From: Pseudomonadota bacterium
GTDB lineage: Bacteria; Pseudomonadota; Alphaproteobacteria; Rhizobiales; Xanthobacteraceae
Direction of reading: 5' to 3'
Assembly: GCA_018242205.1 (NCBI GenBank)
Contig: JAFECJ010000014.1
Coordinates: 31,846 to 95,845 of the forward strand
DNA length: 64,000 nucleotides
Under the pieces are notes generated by a model that was not told the DNA's origin, searched no databases, and saw only the letters and a program-made list of their open reading frames with translations. Below, piece after piece: positions 43,578-51,885 of this stretch (its first letter is position 1; the number at the start of each line of letters is the position of its first letter). Position numbers and translations under genes: made by a program.

Positions 43578-44489
43578 TCAGACCAGGTCGCGCGTCACGT
43601 CGTCGAACAATTCATCGACCGTGAACAGGCGCGGGATGATCTTCTGTTCGTAGGAATAGCGGATCACCGTCTCCAGCGCCTTGCGATTGTTCTCGACGCC
43701 GAACGGCACCGGATCGATGCCGCCTTTCATGCTGTCTTGCGGCACACCTTGCGCCTTGCTCTCCTTCAGCACGCGGAAAATCTCGCGCACCACATCGGGG
43801 CGCTGCCGCGCCAGATCGGTGCGCACCACGAACAGATGATTGATCGGCACCATGCCGTGCTTCTTCGACCAGGCCTCCGCCGCCTTCTGCGGCTCCGGGA
43901 TCAGATGCGCGACACGCGGCTCGTTGGGCAGGTCGCCGCCGAGAATGGCGCCGTCGAGGTCGCCTTCGACCAGCATCTTCTCGATATCGGAGCCGGCCGG
44001 CAGCCGCTCGACATTGGCCGGGTCCTGGTATTCGGCGAGGTGGCCGTCATTGACGGTGCACCACGTCACCTTGCTCGAGTCGACGCCGTATTCGTCCTTG
44101 AGGATGCCGCGCACCCAGACGCCGGTGGTCACCGAATAGGAGCGCGTGCCGAAGCGCTTGCCCTCGATGTCCTTCGGCGCCAGCGGTCCGCGCGCGACAT
44201 TGTAATTGATGGTGTGATGCTGGCCGCGCGCCATCACCACCGCCGGCAGCAGGGTCAGCGGCTTGCCATAGACCTTGGCCTGGAGGAAGGTGACGATCGC
44301 CAATTCGCCGGCGTCGAATTTGCCCTCGCGCACCATCGGCTTGAAGCCTTGGTTCGCGATCTTGGGCCCGCAGAAATCGAACGACACCAGACCGGACTTC
44401 ACCGCGCCCGATTTGAGCGCGCGGGTGACCGGATAGTCGGCGAGGTTGGTGGCGAGCGTGACCGGGCCCGCGGCCGGATAGGCCGTCAT
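43578..44489 (-). CDS. 4,5-Dihydroxyphthalate decarboxylase-like / solute-binding-like protein
   Basis: A 303-residue protein of the periplasmic-binding-like fold to which 4,5-dihydroxyphthalate decarboxylase (Pht5) and related ABC-annotated proteins belong. It lacks a signal peptide, which favours a cytoplasmic enzyme. Family features are LATNLADYPVTRALKSGAVKS at the start, REGKFDAGELAIVTFLQAK, GKRFGTRSYSVTTGVWVRGIL and KALETVIRYSYEQKIIPRLFTVDELF. It is the second gene of a two-gene unit with a LigJ-like hydratase. A decarboxylase for an aromatic dicarboxylate upstream of a protocatechuate 4,5-cleavage type pathway would fit, but no ring-cleavage gene is in the window. Confidence 0.75.
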   Translation of the reverse strand: MTAYPAAGPVTLATNLADYPVTRALKSGAVKSGLVSFDFCGPKIANQGFKPMVREGKFDAGELAIVTFLQAKVYGKPLTLLPAVVMARGQHHTINYNVARGPLAPKDIEGKRFGTRSYSVTTGVWVRGILKDEYGVDSSKVTWCTVNDGHLAEYQDPANVERLPAGSDIEKMLVEGDLDGAILGGDLPNEPRVAHLIPEPQKAAEAWSKKHGMVPINHLFVVRTDLARQRPDVVREIFRVLKESKAQGVPQDSMKGGIDPVPFGVENNRKALETVIRYSYEQKIIPRLFTVDELFDDVTRDLV

Positions 44490-44502
44490 GCGCTACCCTT
44501 GA

Positions 44503-45534
44503 TTAATTGAGGCCACGTTCCTTCAGCACGGCGTTGAGCCGGCCGAACACCTTGCGGGCATTGCCCTCGAAGATCTTGGTGCGGTTCTCCGCGCTCAGCG
44601 TGGTGAGCTGATCGACATAGCGCTTGGTGTCGTCGAAGAAGTGCCCGGTGTCCGGATCCTTGCCGCGCACCGCGCCGACCATCTCCGAGGCGAACAGGAT
44701 GTTGTCGATCGGCACCACCTTGGTCAGCAGTTCGATGCCCGGGTAATGGTAGACACAAGTGTCGAAGAACACGTTCTTCAGAAGGTGCTCGGCGAGCGGC
44801 GGCTTTTTCATGTCCTGCGCCAGCCCGCGATAGCGGCCCCAGTGATAGGGCGCGGCGCCGCCGCCATGCGGAATGATGAACTTCAGCGTCGGGAAATCCT
44901 TGAACAGGTCGGCGGTGAGCAACTGCATGAACGCCGTGGTGTCGGCATTGATGTAATGCGCGCCGGTCGCATGGAAGCACGGATTGCAGGACGCCGAGAC
45001 GTGGACCATCGCCGGCACGTCGAGCTCGACCATCTTCTCGTAGACCGGATACCAGTGCTTGTCGGTGAGCGGCGGCTCTTTCCACCAGCCACCCGACGGA
45101 TCGGGATTGAGGTTAAGGCCGATGAAGCCGAGCTCCTTCACGCAGCGCTCGAGTTCGGGGATGCAGTTCTTCGGCGCCACGCCCGGCACCTGCGGCAACT
45201 GGCAGACGCCGACGAAGTTCTGCGGATAGAGCTGGCACACCCGGTAGATCAGGTCGTTGCAGACCTCGGACCACTGCGCGCTCACAGCCTCGTCACCGAT
45301 ATGGTGAGCCATGGCGGAGGCGCGCGGCGAGAAGATGGTGAGGTCGGTGCCGCGCTCGCGCTGCAGCTTGAGCTGCGCGCCTTCCAGACTCTCGCGGATC
45401 TCGTCGTCGGTGATGCCGAGATTGGTCGAGGCCGGCCGCTGCGACTTGTCCTTGATGCCGGCGATCTGCTGGTCGCGGAAGGTCTGGAGCTGCTTGGGCG
45501 CGGTGGTGTAGTGCCCGTGGCAATCGATGATCAT
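44503..45534 (-). CDS. Amidohydrolase-fold protein, LigJ-like (4-oxalomesaconate hydratase type)
   Basis: A 343-residue zinc enzyme whose start MIIDCHGHYTTAP with H6 and H8 is that of LigJ, the 4-oxalomesaconate hydratase of the protocatechuate 4,5-cleavage pathway. Further metal-site segments are MVHVSAS, IIPHGGGAAPYHWGR and LFASEMVGAV. The ATG at 45534 is chosen over an upstream in-frame extension because it gives the family N-terminus. It is adjacent to the dihydroxyphthalate-decarboxylase-like gene (12-base gap). The family also contains related decarboxylases, so the reaction is probable rather than certain. Confidence 0.82.
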   Translation of the reverse strand: MIIDCHGHYTTAPKQLQTFRDQQIAGIKDKSQRPASTNLGITDDEIRESLEGAQLKLQRERGTDLTIFSPRASAMAHHIGDEAVSAQWSEVCNDLIYRVCQLYPQNFVGVCQLPQVPGVAPKNCIPELERCVKELGFIGLNLNPDPSGGWWKEPPLTDKHWYPVYEKMVELDVPAMVHVSASCNPCFHATGAHYINADTTAFMQLLTADLFKDFPTLKFIIPHGGGAAPYHWGRYRGLAQDMKKPPLAEHLLKNVFFDTCVYHYPGIELLTKVVPIDNILFASEMVGAVRGKDPDTGHFFDDTKRYVDQLTTLSAENRTKIFEGNARKVFGRLNAVLKERGLN

Positions 45535-45777
45535 GGATCGTTTCCTCTCAAACCGGTCGCGTGCCGGCCGCGGCAGCGCCCGGATAACGGCGCCGGTCAT
45601 ACATCGTCAATCGTCAGGGGTCCACGTGCCCCGCGCGGATGGCAGGGATACCCGGCGGAGAGGGCGCCTCCCATTGGCGTCGATTTTGCATGGTTCGATT
45701 TTGCGGGGCGCAAGCCCTGCGCTACAACCCGGCGTGCCGGGCTTGAGGCCTGCCCACCGCTTCCAGTGAGATTGCCC

Positions 45778-45957
45778 ATGAACGACAAGCTTGAAGTCTT
45801 CATCGACGCCGCCGCCGCGGCGCTTGACCTGCCGCTCGACCCGGCGTGGAAACCGGCGGTAAAGGCCAATCTCGCGGTCACCCTTGGTCATGCCGCGACC
45901 GTCACCGAATTCGCGCTGCCGGACGAGGCCGAGCCGGCCCCCATCTACAAGGCCTGA
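45778..45957 (+). CDS. AtzG-like small amidase partner (DUF4089)
   Basis: A 59-residue helical protein (begins MNDKLEVFIDAAAAALDLPL). Such AtzG-type proteins bind and stabilise an AtzE-type amidase, replacing GatC in a GatCA-like pair. The gene stands three bases before the amidase gene, the usual order. The length and the ending PAPIYKA match the family. Confidence 0.85.
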   Translation: MNDKLEVFIDAAAAALDLPLDPAWKPAVKANLAVTLGHAATVTEFALPDEAEPAPIYKA

Positions 45958-45960
45958 GCC

Positions 45961-47352
45961 ATGTCCGATTACACCTGGGCGAACGCCGCCGAGATCGCGG
46001 CCGCGGTCGCGGCGGGCAAGGTCAGCGCCGCGGAAGTGACGGCGCAGATGCTGGCCGTCATCGGCGCGCGCAATCCGACGCTCAATGCCTTCACCGCGGT
46101 GACCGCCGACCGCGCGCGGGCGAAAGCCAAGGCGATCGATGCTTCGCCCGACAAGAGCAAGCTGCCGCTCGCCGGCGTGCCCTTCGCGGTGAAGAACCTC
46201 ATCGACATCGAAGGTCTGCCGACGGTCGCCGGCTCCAAGATCAACCGCGCGCGCAAAGCGGCCGCGCGCGATGCCGTGCTGATCGAGCGCCTGGAAGCAG
46301 CCGGCGCCGTGCTCATCGGCGCGCTCAACATGGGCGAATACGCCTACGACTTCACCGGCGAGAACGTGCACGACGGACCGTCGCGCAATCCGCATGACCC
46401 AACGCGTATGACCGGCGGCTCGTCCGGCGGCTCGGGCAGTGCGGTTGGCGGCGGTATGGTGCCGCTGGCGCTGGGCTCCGATACGAACGGCTCGATCCGC
46501 GTGCCGTCGTCTTTGTGCGGCATCTTCGGGCTCAAGCCAACGTACGGCAGGCTGACGCGCGCGCGCTCGTTTCCCTTCGTCGCCTCGCTCGATCATCTCG
46601 GGCCGTTCGCGCGATCGGTGCGCGATCTGGCGCTGAGCTACGACGCGATGCAGGGCTTCGACGCCGGCGAGGACGCGGCCTGCGTCGACCGGCCGGTGGA
46701 ATCGACGACGCCGTTCCTGGAGCAGGGGCTGAGCGGTCTCAAGGTCGCAGTGGCCGGCGGCTATTTCCGTCAGGGCGCGTCGCCCGAGGCCCTGAGCGCG
46801 CTCGACATCGTGGCCAAGGCGCTCAACGCGGGGTCGGTCGAAATCCCGCAGGCGCATCGCGCCCGCGCCGCGGCTTACGTCATCACCGCGACCGAGGGTG
46901 CGGCGTTGCACCTGGAACGCCTACGGCACCAGGCGAACGATTTCGACCCGGCGGTGCGCGATCGCTTGCTGGCGGGCGCGATGATTCCGTCGACTCTGGT
47001 GGTCAAGGCGCAGAACTTCCGCCGCTGGTATCGCGAACAGGTGCTGGCGTTGTTCAAGGACTGCGACGCCATCATCGCGCCGGCGACACCTGTCACCGCG
47101 CCGAAGCTCGGGCAGGTTAATTTCACGCTCGACGGCGTCGAACTGCCGGTGCGGCCGAACATGGGGTTGTACACGCAGCCGATCTCGTTCATCGGCCTGC
47201 CGGTGGTCGCGGTGCCGCTGCCGCTCAAGCCATTGCCGATCGGCGTGCAGATCATCGCCGCGCCGTGGCGCGAGGACGTGGCGCTGCGCGTCGCCTATGC
47301 CCTGGAAAAGATGGGTGCGGTGGCGGCACCGCGGCCTGAGTTAAAGACCTAA
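45961..47352 (+). CDS. Amidase, AtzE-like (amidase signature family)
   Basis: Ser-cisSer-Lys amidohydrolase, 463 residues. The catalytic Lys is in PFAVKNLIDIEG, the two serines are in MTGGSSGGSGSAVGGGMVPLALGSDTNGSIRVPSS. With the AtzG-like partner directly upstream it resembles the 1-carboxybiuret hydrolase AtzEG, and more generally amidases that act on ureido- or carboxy-amide compounds. The AtzH/HpxZ-like gene follows. The exact amide is unknown; a role in nitrogen release from ureides or cyanuric-acid-like compounds is likely. Confidence 0.87.
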   Translation: MSDYTWANAAEIAAAVAAGKVSAAEVTAQMLAVIGARNPTLNAFTAVTADRARAKAKAIDASPDKSKLPLAGVPFAVKNLIDIEGLPTVAGSKINRARKAAARDAVLIERLEAAGAVLIGALNMGEYAYDFTGENVHDGPSRNPHDPTRMTGGSSGGSGSAVGGGMVPLALGSDTNGSIRVPSSLCGIFGLKPTYGRLTRARSFPFVASLDHLGPFARSVRDLALSYDAMQGFDAGEDAACVDRPVESTTPFLEQGLSGLKVAVAGGYFRQGASPEALSALDIVAKALNAGSVEIPQAHRARAAAYVITATEGAALHLERLRHQANDFDPAVRDRLLAGAMIPSTLVVKAQNFRRWYREQVLALFKDCDAIIAPATPVTAPKLGQVNFTLDGVELPVRPNMGLYTQPISFIGLPVVAVPLPLKPLPIGVQIIAAPWREDVALRVAYALEKMGAVAAPRPELKT

Positions 47353-47357
47353 TCTCC

Positions 47358-47491
47358 GTCATGGCCGGGCATAGCCGTTCGAAGAACGGCGTTCTATAGA
47401 ACGCCTATGTCACGGCCATCCCACTTAGGCGGGCAAAGCAGTGCGTCCCTAAGCGGGATGCCCGGCTCGCGGCCGGGCATGACAGAGTGAG
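47358..47491. repeat. Palindromic intergenic repeat (REP-like)
   Basis: The ends are inverted copies of GTCATG-nCCGGGC. Inside are two small hairpins: GCCGTTC-GAA-GAACGGC (47374-47390) and GGCGTTC-TATA-GAACGCC (47388-47405). They share three bases. The right part repeats C(T)TAGGCGGG/CTAAGCGGG. This type of element is frequent between genes in Bradyrhizobium-like genomes. Confidence 0.7.
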
Positions 47492-47508
47492 AATGCGAGA
47501 GGAAGAAA

Positions 47509-47898
47509 ATGGAAATCGACATCCCCGAGGTCGTCGCCGAAGTGCGCCAGGCGTTCGACGAATACGAGAAGGCGCTCGTGAACAACGACGTCGCCAAGCT
47601 CGACGAACTGTTCCGCGACGACCCGCGGACCATCCGCTACGGTGGCGGCGAAATTCTCTATGGCTATGCCGCGATCAAGTCGTTCCGCGCTGCGCGGTCG
47701 CCGGTGGGACTGGGGCGAACCTTGTCGAAGACGGTGATCACCACCTATGGCCGCGAATTCGCCACCGCTTCGACGCTCTACGAGCGGCCTTCGGCGCCCG
47801 GCAAGATCGGCCGGCAGATGCAGACCTGGGTCAAATTCCCCGAAGGCTGGCGCGTCGTCGCCGCGCATGTGAGCCTGATCGACGCGCCGAAAAGCTGA
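47509..47898 (+). CDS. AtzH/HpxZ-like protein (DUF3225, SnoaL-like fold)
   Basis: A 129-residue protein with the DUF3225 pattern VRQAFDEYEKALVNNDVAKLDELFRDDPRTIRYGGGEILYGYAAIKSFRAAR and the ending GWRVVAAHVSLID. Members stand next to ureide and allophanate genes (AtzH, HpxZ), and AtzH-type proteins are thought to act on carboxybiuret-type decomposition. It is separated from the amidase gene by the repeat at 47358-47491, so it may have its own message. Confidence 0.85.
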   Translation: MEIDIPEVVAEVRQAFDEYEKALVNNDVAKLDELFRDDPRTIRYGGGEILYGYAAIKSFRAARSPVGLGRTLSKTVITTYGREFATASTLYERPSAPGKIGRQMQTWVKFPEGWRVVAAHVSLIDAPKS

Positions 47899-48034
47899 CC
47901 CTTGTCCCGGGCGCAATGCGGCACGCCGTGACGCATTGCCGAACCGGGACCTTCACAAACACCGGGATTGTTGCGATCCCGGGTCTGCAGCGCACCGCGA
48001 AGGCGCGCTGCGCCGCACCCGGGACAAGTGGGTC
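47898..48034. repeat. Palindromic intergenic repeat (REP-like)
   Basis: Outer inverted pair CTTGTCCCGGG (47901-47911) and CCCGGGACAAG (48019-48029), with inner GC-rich hairpins between (such as GCAATGCG / CGCATTGC). It fills the whole gap between two convergent genes and may also act as a transcription barrier. Confidence 0.7.
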
Positions 48035-48440
48035 AGATGGCCGCCGTTGCCTGCACCTCGACCAGCAGTTCTTCCTTCACCAGCCGGTCGATCATCAGCA
48101 GCGTGTTCGGCGGGTAGGCGCCGTTGGCGAACATTTTGGGGAATTCGCGCAGGCGGTACTTCATGAACTTCGGGATGTCCTGCGAGTGCACCAGATAGGT
48201 GGTGAACTGCACGATGTTGCCCCAGCCGGCGCCGGCTGATTTCAGCGCGGTCTCGATATTGGCGAAGGTCTGCACGCACTGCGCGTCGAAATCGTCGGCG
48301 CCGATCACGTTGCCGCTCTTGTCGACGCCGACCTGGCCGGCGATGAACAGATATTCCGACGCTTTCACCCGCGTCATGTGCGAATACTGCCCGAGCGGCT
48401 TGCCGAGCCCCTCCGGGTTGATGATCTTGATGTCGGCCAT
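48033..48440 (-). CDS. RidA-family protein
   Basis: A 135-residue trimeric enamine/imine deaminase family protein (Rid/YjgF). The ATG at 48440 gives the usual start (ADIKIINPEGLGKPLGQYSH); the TTG at 48458 would add six residues. Family segments include YLFIAGQVGVDKSGNVIG and NPNT-like YPPNTLLMIDRLVKEELLVEVQATAAI. The Arg that binds carboxylates in canonical RidA is replaced by Met-Ile-Asp-Arg context, so the subgroup is uncertain. It sits among amidase and ureide genes, where Rid proteins often clear aminoacrylate-type products. Confidence 0.85.
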   Translation of the reverse strand: MADIKIINPEGLGKPLGQYSHMTRVKASEYLFIAGQVGVDKSGNVIGADDFDAQCVQTFANIETALKSAGAGWGNIVQFTTYLVHSQDIPKFMKYRLREFPKMFANGAYPPNTLLMIDRLVKEELLVEVQATAAI

Positions 48441-48565
48441 CGTCGTCTCCCTGTACAAGACGTCCTCATCCGCCCGGACCTATAGCACAAGTTGAACGGC
48501 GGCGGCTGGCGGCGGCGCGCGACGCGGCTTAGATTGAACGTCGAATAACGTTGGAACAGCGACCC

Positions 48566-48934
48566 ATGCCGATCGATCTTGCCCAGGTGAACTGGCTCTA
48601 TGTCATCATTCTCTCGTTCTTCGTGTTCATCGCCAGCCTGATCGGCAACGTCCTGTCCTGGCAGAGCCGCTCGACGGCCGCCGGCCTGACCGCCCTGCTG
48701 TTTGCGGTGATTTTCATCGCCTGGAGCTACTATCCGCACGGCCTGCCGTTGCCGACGCGGCTTGGCGATATGGTCCCGCGGGCCGCCGCGCCGGCCCAGC
48801 CAACGGCGCCGGCGGCGCCCGCCGCGCCGGCGCGCCCGGCCAATCCGGTCAAGGACATCACCCCGCCACGCAACCCGGTGACCGATATTACGCCGCCGCG
48901 TAACCCGGTCACCGACGTCACGCCGCAGCGCTGA
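48566..48934 (+). CDS. Small membrane protein with Pro-rich repeat tail
   Basis: 122 residues from ATG 48566; an upstream TTG at 48551 is possible. There are two hydrophobic helices (about residues 8-30 and 38-58), then an Ala/Pro-rich linker and three tandem copies of NPV(K/T)D(I/V)TP(P/Q)R at the C-terminus. No known function. It stands alone, between RidA and the CoA-transferase genes. Confidence 0.65.
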   Translation: MPIDLAQVNWLYVIILSFFVFIASLIGNVLSWQSRSTAAGLTALLFAVIFIAWSYYPHGLPLPTRLGDMVPRAAAPAQPTAPAAPAAPARPANPVKDITPPRNPVTDITPPRNPVTDVTPQR

Positions 48935-49083
48935 CGGGCGGCGGAATCGCGCCGAAGGGCGGGTTCGCACTCCCGGAACAGCCCGGCCTGAGCGGCTGCA
49001 GCATGACCTTTCGCTTCTGCGAAAGTCCGGCTAGAAACGGCCCAGCCAAGAACATGGAACCCGGGTGAAACGGCAGGGACAGA

Positions 49084-49815
49084 ATGAAGAAAGTATATCC
49101 TGATGCGAAGTCGGCGCTGGCCGGCATTTGCAAAGACGGCATGATGGTCATGGCCGGCGGTTTCGGCCTCTGCGGCATGCCATCGGAATTGATCGCGGCG
49201 CTGCGCGACACCGGCGTCAAGAACCTGACCTGCGTGTCGAACAATGCCGGCATTGACGGCGCCGGTCTCGGCCTGCTGCTCGAGACGCGGCAGATCAAGA
49301 AGATGATCGCGTCCTATGTCGGCGAGAACAAGCTGTTCGCGCAGCAATACCTCGCCGGCGAACTGGAGATCGAATTCAATCCGCAGGGCACCTTGGCCGA
49401 ACGCATGCGCGCCGGCGGCGCCGGCATTGGCGGCTTCTATACCAAGACCGGCGTCGGCACCGAGATCGCCAAGGGCAAGGAAGAGAAGATCTTCAACGGC
49501 GAGCGCTACATCCTCGAGACTGGCCTGGTCGCCGACCTGTCACTGGTGCATGCCTGGAAGGGCGACACCGAGGGCAACCTCGTTTATCGCAAGACCGCCC
49601 GCAACTTTAACCCGATGATGGCGACCGCCGGCCGCATCACCGTCGCTTCGGTCGAGCACCTCGTCGAACCGGGCGAACTCGACGGCGACGAGATCCATAC
49701 GCCGGGCGTGTTCGTGCAACGTATTATCAAGACCAATGCCGAGAAGCGCATTGAAGTGCGGACGACGCGCAAGCGCCCCGCCGCCGGCGCGTTCGGTGCA
49801 GGGGAGGAAGTCTGA
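49084..49815 (+). CDS. scoA: 3-Oxoacid CoA-transferase, subunit A
   Basis: Transfers CoA from succinyl-CoA to a 3-oxoacid such as acetoacetate. 243 residues with the family I signature [20 protein letters not shown] and [43 protein letters not shown]. It overlaps subunit B in TGATG. The pair could equally be a 3-oxoadipate CoA-transferase (PcaIJ); the segment [24 protein letters not shown] favours the SCOT group. Confidence 0.92.
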   Translation: MKKVYPDAKSALAGICKDGMMVMAGGFGLCGMPSELIAALRDTGVKNLTCVSNNAGIDGAGLGLLLETRQIKKMIASYVGENKLFAQQYLAGELEIEFNPQGTLAERMRAGGAGIGGFYTKTGVGTEIAKGKEEKIFNGERYILETGLVADLSLVHAWKGDTEGNLVYRKTARNFNPMMATAGRITVASVEHLVEPGELDGDEIHTPGVFVQRIIKTNAEKRIEVRTTRKRPAAGAFGAGEEV

Positions 49816-50483
49816 TGCCGTGGACTCGCGATCAAATGGCCGAGCGCGCCGCCAAGGAGTTGCGCGACGGCTTTTACGTCAATCTCGGCATCGGCATTCC
49901 GACGCTCGTGTCGAACTACATTCCCAATGGCATGACCGTGCAATTGCAGAGCGAGAACGGCATGCTCGGCTTCGGCCCGTTCCCGTTCGAGGGCGACGAG
50001 GATCCGGACCTCATCAATGCCGGCAAGCAGACCGTGACCGAACTGCCGACCACGAGCTATTTCTCGTCGGCCGACAGCTTCGCGATGATCCGCGGCGGTC
50101 ATATCGACCTCGCGCTGCTCGGCGCCATGCAGGTCGCCGAGAATGGCGACCTCGCCAACTGGATGATCCCCGGCAAGATGGTCAAGGGCATGGGCGGCGC
50201 CATGGATCTGGTCGCCGGCGTCAAGAAGGTGGTCGTGATCATGGAGCACGTCGCCAAGGCCAAGGACGGCACGGTCTCGCCGAAATTGCTGCACAGATGC
50301 GATCTGCCGCTGACCGGCTCGCGCGTCATCGACATGGTGATCACGGACCTGGGCGTCTTCACCATCGACAAGAAGGGCGATGGCGGCATGACTTTGATTG
50401 AACTGGCGCCGGGCGTGACGCTTGACGAGATCAAGCAGAACACGCAGGCCGCGTTCAAGGTCGACGCGAAGCTGAAGCAGTAG
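49815..50483 (+). CDS. scoB: 3-Oxoacid CoA-transferase, subunit B
   Basis: Catalytic subunit, 222 residues. The glutamate that forms the CoA thioester is E47 in [11 protein letters not shown], and GIGIPTLV is at the N-terminus. It is translated from a start codon overlapping the subunit A stop. A strong terminator follows at 50509-50540. Confidence 0.93.
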   Translation: MPWTRDQMAERAAKELRDGFYVNLGIGIPTLVSNYIPNGMTVQLQSENGMLGFGPFPFEGDEDPDLINAGKQTVTELPTTSYFSSADSFAMIRGGHIDLALLGAMQVAENGDLANWMIPGKMVKGMGGAMDLVAGVKKVVVIMEHVAKAKDGTVSPKLLHRCDLPLTGSRVIDMVITDLGVFTIDKKGDGGMTLIELAPGVTLDEIKQNTQAAFKVDAKLKQ

Positions 50484-50508
50484 GCTTCGGACGCAAGGAC
50501 GAAAACGG

Positions 50509-50540
50509 AAATGCCCGGCCGCCAAGCCGGGCATTTTTTA
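50509..50540. terminator. Bidirectional rho-independent terminator
   Basis: Stem AAATGCCCGGC / GCCGGGCATTT (50509-50519 and 50526-50536) with a six-base loop and a T-run after it (an A-run before it on the other strand). It lies between convergent scoB and the MDR-type gene and overlaps the stop codon of the latter. Confidence 0.88.
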
Positions 50541-51548
50541 TTCTGATCGGAGCCTGATCAGCCGCTTGCCGAGATTCTCGCCGCGATAGAGTTCGGCGAT
50601 GGCGCCGGGCGCATGCTCGATGCCGTCGACGATGTCCTCGCGATAGGCGAGCTTGCCGTCGCGGATCCATTGGGCGAGGCGAGCGACGGCTTCTTCGTAG
50701 CGGTGCGCGTAGTCGAAGATCAAAAGCCCCGACATGCGCGCGCGCTTGACCAGGATGTGGCGCTCGACGCGCGGGCCCATCGGCCACGGATCCCAGGACG
50801 AAATCGACGCCGTGCCGCAGATGACGATGCGGGCGCCGGTCGCGATCTCACGGATCACGATGTCGCTGATCGCGCCGGCGGTGTTATCGAAATAGACGTC
50901 GATGCCGCGCGGGCAGGCGGCTTTCAGCGCCGCGGCAAGATCACCGGCCTTGTAGTCGAGCGCGGCGTCATAGCCGAAGGCGTCCCGGCACAACGCGACC
51001 TTGGCCGCGCCGCCGGCGATGCCGACAGTGCGGCAGCCCATCAATTTGGCGATCTGGCCGACCGCCGAGCCGACCGAGCCGGCCGCGGTGGACACGACCA
51101 CGGTATCGCCGGGCCGCGGCAGGCCAAGATCGAGCAGACCGAAATAGGCGGTGACGCCATTGAGGCCGAGCACGCCGAGCGACAGCGACAAGGGCAGGTC
51201 GGTCTCCTTGACCTTGCGGGTGATGTTGCTGCCGTCGCTGACCGCGTAATCCTGCCAGCCGAGCATGCCCATGACCTTGTCGCCTTCGGCATAACCGGGA
51301 TGGCGCGATTTGACGACGGTGCCGGCCGAAAACGACCGCATCACCTCGCCGATGCCGACCGGGGTTGAGTAGTTGGCGACGGCCGACACCCAGCCACGCA
51401 TGGCCGGCTCCACCGAGAGGAATTCGTTGCGGACGAGAAATTGCTTGTCGCCGGGTTCCGGCACGGCCGTCTCGGCAAGCTCGAAATGCTCCGCCTGTGG
51501 AATGCCGGCCGGGCGGGATTTCAAGAGCACTTGTCGATTGACCAGCAT
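50538..51548 (-). CDS. NADP-dependent oxidoreductase, MDR/leukotriene-B4-dehydrogenase type
   Basis: Zinc-free medium-chain reductase of 336 residues (CurA/PTGR-like). The N-terminal domain begins NRQVLLKSRPAGIPQAEHFELAE and has FLSVEPAMRGW. The nucleotide domain has VSTAAGSVGSAVGQIAKLMGCRTVGIAGG. Such enzymes reduce alpha,beta-unsaturated ketones or aldehydes with NADPH. It is the third gene of the minus-strand unit behind the dihydropyrimidinase and DUF1330 genes. Confidence 0.9.
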   Translation of the reverse strand: MLVNRQVLLKSRPAGIPQAEHFELAETAVPEPGDKQFLVRNEFLSVEPAMRGWVSAVANYSTPVGIGEVMRSFSAGTVVKSRHPGYAEGDKVMGMLGWQDYAVSDGSNITRKVKETDLPLSLSLGVLGLNGVTAYFGLLDLGLPRPGDTVVVSTAAGSVGSAVGQIAKLMGCRTVGIAGGAAKVALCRDAFGYDAALDYKAGDLAAALKAACPRGIDVYFDNTAGAISDIVIREIATGARIVICGTASISSWDPWPMGPRVERHILVKRARMSGLLIFDYAHRYEEAVARLAQWIRDGKLAYREDIVDGIEHAPGAIAELYRGENLGKRLIRLRSE

Positions 51549-51576
51549 CCGCGTCTCCCGCTGTTGACGGGAAAGT

Positions 51577-51867
51577 CTAGGGCAATCCCTCGACGCTCAC
51601 CAGCCGCGCCTCGCTGCACGCATCGCGGATCGCCTTGAGACCCTGATAGGTCGGCCCGTTGTAGAATTCTTCCCACGCCGCGACCGACGGAAATTCCAAG
51701 AGCACGATGCGCCGCGGCTGCCAGTCGCCCTCATAGACCTTGTGCGCGCCGCCGCGCGCCAGATATTTGGCGCCGGCGGCGTCGAGCGCCGGTTTTACGC
51801 CGGCCATGAATTGCTGGTAGGCCGCCATGTCGCGGATATCGACGTCGAAGATGACGTAGGCGCTCAT
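51577..51867 (-). CDS. DUF1330 family protein
   Basis: A 96-residue dimeric ferredoxin-like alpha/beta barrel family protein with the DUF1330 pattern MSAYVIFDVDIRDMAAYQQFMAGVKPALDAAGAKYLARGG and VLLEFPSVAAWEEFYNGPTYQGLKAIR. The function of the family is unknown. It lies 18 bases behind the dihydropyrimidinase gene and probably forms an operon with it. Confidence 0.9.
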   Translation of the reverse strand: MSAYVIFDVDIRDMAAYQQFMAGVKPALDAAGAKYLARGGAHKVYEGDWQPRRIVLLEFPSVAAWEEFYNGPTYQGLKAIRDACSEARLVSVEGLP

Positions 51868-51885
51868 TGTGTTTCCCAGTTGGTG

